Of a stretch of 64,000 nt of DNA, positions 62,428 to 64,000 are shown piece after piece. The stretch is from positions 248,001 to 312,000 of the forward strand of contig NZ_LGRO01000002.1 of the NCBI RefSeq assembly GCF_001280565.1. The letters are read 5' to 3'. Below the pieces are notes generated by a model. The model saw only the letters and a list, made by a program, of their open reading frames with translations. It made no database searches and was not told the origin of the DNA. Origin of the DNA: Sulfobacillus thermosulfidooxidans. GTDB lineage: Bacteria; Bacillota; Sulfobacillia; Sulfobacillales; Sulfobacillaceae. Each line of letters begins with the position of its first letter. The stretch's first letter is position 1. The position numbers were made by a program, and so were the translations under genes.

Positions 62428-62580
62428 TGCCTCACTTCTTCATCTCCGTGATCAAACCCTGAGAGAATAATATTTCCAGCATTTTAGACCGCATCTGGTT
62501 TTGGTGAAGAGATAATAGACGCATTCAACGACTGAGCATTCATTCTTGCGCACGTAAAACCAGGCGAATTTGTATCACAA
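62428..62580. other. Short gap
   Basis: About 150 bases between the EamA gene and pxpA. No terminator, repeat or gene is apparent. Confidence 0.3.
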
Positions 62581-63348
62581 TTAACGATCTAAGGAGCTTA
62601 AAGGCGCAATGTGGACATTTTGACTTCTTAGAAAACTTGATAGACGCATGGCGATTTCATCGGCCCCCGGAGTATCCCCGTGGACACAAACGGTATCAAT
62701 CTTCCGGGGCAGATGTTCACCAGAAATCGCCACAATTTCCTGGTGAGTAATCATATGCATGACGCGCTCGAGTACCTGATGAACATCATGAATGACCGCG
62801 CCCGGCATGCTTCTCGGCACGAGTTGTCCATCGGCCTGATAGGCCCGGTCCGCGTACACTTCATAAGCCACGGTCAATCCCTTGGCTTGTGCCGCTTCCA
62901 TTAACAACCCCCCATAGCTAATCACAATCAATTCGGGATTAAAGGCAGCAATTGCGTCAACAATGGCTTCAGCATAGACAGGATTGGTCATAGCCATATT
63001 GTTGAGTTGTCCATGGGGTTTCACATGTTGCAAAGGCCATTTTGCCTCAGCGGCAAAGGCTGATAACGCTCCGATTTGATACAAGACGTCACTCCGAATC
63101 TCTTCGTAAGACAGGAGCATATTACGCCGTCCGAAACCTACCAAATCCGGAAAGCTAGGATGAGCGCCCACGCGAACTTGGTGCTCTTTAGCCAACTGAA
63201 CCGTTTTCCTCATGACACGGGGATCACCAGCATGAAAGCCACAGGCAACATTGGCCGAAGAAATATAGGGCATAATGCGCGCATCATTTCCCATTGTATA
63301 AGCGCCAAAACTTTCGCCCATGTCGCAATTGATGTCAATGGTTAGCAT
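62581..63348 (-). CDS. pxpA: 5-oxoprolinase subunit A (LamB/YcsF family)
   Basis: 255 residues from ATG 63348; AAAGGAG lies 8 bases upstream, whereas GTG 63357 would overlap that site. Family signature at the start: DINCDMGESFGAYTMGND. Then SSANVACGFHAGDP, VGAHPSFPDLVGFGRR, HVKPHGQLNNMA and VCVHGDTPGA. PxpA works with PxpB and PxpC to open 5-oxoproline with ATP. The partner subunits are not in the window. Starts 5 bases after the amidase gene stop. Confidence 0.93.
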   Translation of the reverse strand: MLTIDINCDMGESFGAYTMGNDARIMPYISSANVACGFHAGDPRVMRKTVQLAKEHQVRVGAHPSFPDLVGFGRRNMLLSYEEIRSDVLYQIGALSAFAAEAKWPLQHVKPHGQLNNMAMTNPVYAEAIVDAIAAFNPELIVISYGGLLMEAAQAKGLTVAYEVYADRAYQADGQLVPRSMPGAVIHDVHQVLERVMHMITHQEIVAISGEHLPRKIDTVCVHGDTPGADEIAMRLSSFLRSQNVHIAPLSSLDR

Positions 63349-63353
63349 CCCTT

Positions 63354-64000
63354 TCACTCCTTTGAGTCATGGTTAAACAGTTTTTTGGGTATCACCGCAT
63401 GAATCCCTTTAATCGAATTCACGACTTGCGTAATCTGAAAATCTCCGCCTGCGCTTAACAACGCATATCCCTGGGCTTCGTCTAAACCACGAGATTTTAA
63501 AAACCGTAATGATCGCTCCAAGGTGTCCGTCATGGCCTTATCCAGAGTTTCTCCAAATCCATGTACCATCCAAGCCTCCGCAGTTTCCAATACCGGTCCC
63601 GGAACCGCCCAATGGCGGTGAAGCGTAAGCTGAACCCGAACCGTCAAATGTCCTTCTATGGCCGTGCCAGATACTTCGCCATCCCCTTCTGCTAGATGGG
63701 TATCGCCCATAAATATCAGGGCCTCGGGTACTTGAACGGGATAATACATCGCTGTGCCCGGCATAAAATGGCGGTTATCAACATTGCCGCCGAACACTCC
63801 TGGAGGAATTGTAGACACCTTTCCTGGTATCTTGGGTGCTACGCCGCAAATCCCTAAATGGGGTCTTAATGGAATGCGGTAAGGCGTACACGGTAAACGC
63901 GTGACATCATCTGGAAAAATCAAATCGCCCTTGCGGCTATTTCGTTCGGAAGGCCAGGGATATTGAAACACAGGCATAGCCGCCTCACCGTCAATTTTGT
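63354..64000 (-). CDS. Acetamidase/formamidase family protein (5' end outside window)
   Basis: The frame stays open to the window edge: before the Met at 63977 it reads KIDGEAA, so the true start is beyond 64000. About 215 C-terminal residues are seen. Typical elements are GICGVAPKIPGKVSTIPPGVFGGNVDNRHF (metal-site Asp/His region of this family), LIFMGDTHLAEGDGEVSG with conserved His/Glu, and AYALLSAGGDFQITQVV near the end. It hydrolyses short amides to release ammonia; the true substrate is unknown. Directly upstream of pxpA with 5 bases between. Confidence 0.88.
   Translation of the reverse strand, partial: KIDGEAAMPVFQYPWPSERNSRKGDLIFPDDVTRLPCTPYRIPLRPHLGICGVAPKIPGKVSTIPPGVFGGNVDNRHFMPGTAMYYPVQVPEALIFMGDTHLAEGDGEVSGTAIEGHLTVRVQLTLHRHWAVPGPVLETAEAWMVHGFGETLDKAMTDTLERSLRFLKSRGLDEAQGYALLSAGGDFQITQVVNSIKGIHAVIPKKLFNHDSKE

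Noticed and set aside
1..64000. CRISPR array or prophage
   Set aside because: No regularly spaced direct repeats and no phage structural, integrase or lysis genes were seen.

Overview
The window looks like a chromosomal segment of a spore-forming, sulfur-oxidising Firmicute, most probably Sulfobacillus or a close relative. That is inference. It rests on an alpha/beta-type small acid-soluble spore protein, two sulfide:quinone-oxidoreductase-like flavoproteins, strong AGGAGG ribosome binding sites, many GTG/TTG starts, roughly balanced base composition, and a type A-like RNase P RNA. Apart from one transposon scar and one frameshifted gene copy it reads as ordinary, densely packed chromosome.

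Layout. 1-3.9 kb: 3' truncated polA, an alpha/beta hydrolase, tRNA-Leu, glnA with a clear promoter and palindrome, and an atypical Fe/Mn superoxide dismutase. 4.2-11.4 kb: a complete histidine operon, hisC-hisZ-hisG-hisD-hisB-hisH-hisA-hisF-hisIE, with start/stop overlaps and no histidinol phosphatase. 11.3-17 kb: two orphan proteins, an OmpR-type two-component system and an MFS transporter whose upstream region carries short repeats. 17.5-20.4 kb: SQR-like flavoprotein, a helical-repeat (DUF1641-like) protein and the spore protein. 20.4-25.8 kb (minus strand): MDR oxidoreductase, polysaccharide-deacetylase-like protein, GT4 glycosyltransferase, CsaA, HD phosphohydrolase, small membrane protein. 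25.9-28.6 kb: two Nramp-family paralogs, the second frameshifted and preceded by a potentially structured leader. 28.7-36.1 kb: M20 dipeptidase, serine acetyltransferase, a hypothetical protein, threonine/serine dehydratase, a 54-residue Cys-rich protein, a TDT-family exporter, a GT2 glycosyltransferase and a LysR regulator.

36.2-43.9 kb (minus strand) is the most interesting part. It is a seven-gene operon for a membrane complex related to group 4 [NiFe] hydrogenase and complex I. The large subunit has lost three of the four nickel-binding cysteines, no ferredoxin-like subunit is encoded, and the first gene encodes a PII-like DUF190 protein. It fits the little-studied energy-converting-hydrogenase-related (Ehr) complexes.

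44-47 kb: GNAT acetyltransferase, RNase P RNA, rnhA, a CutA-like/Nif3-related protein and trmK. 47.2-48 kb: TnpB-type transposase remnant, then three tRNA genes (Asn, CAU, Val) behind a good promoter. 48.3-51.6 kb: second SQR-like flavoprotein, diguanylate cyclase, metallo-beta-lactamase-fold hydrolase. 51.6-56.3 kb: sugar ABC importer without its ATPase, divergent from a ROK repressor. 56.3-64 kb: FadR-type regulator, dipeptide-type ABC importer genes and a Nif3-like protein in one probable operon, then an EamA exporter, pxpA and an acetamidase/formamidase gene that runs off the window. The last genes suggest uptake and breakdown of peptides, 5-oxoproline or amides.
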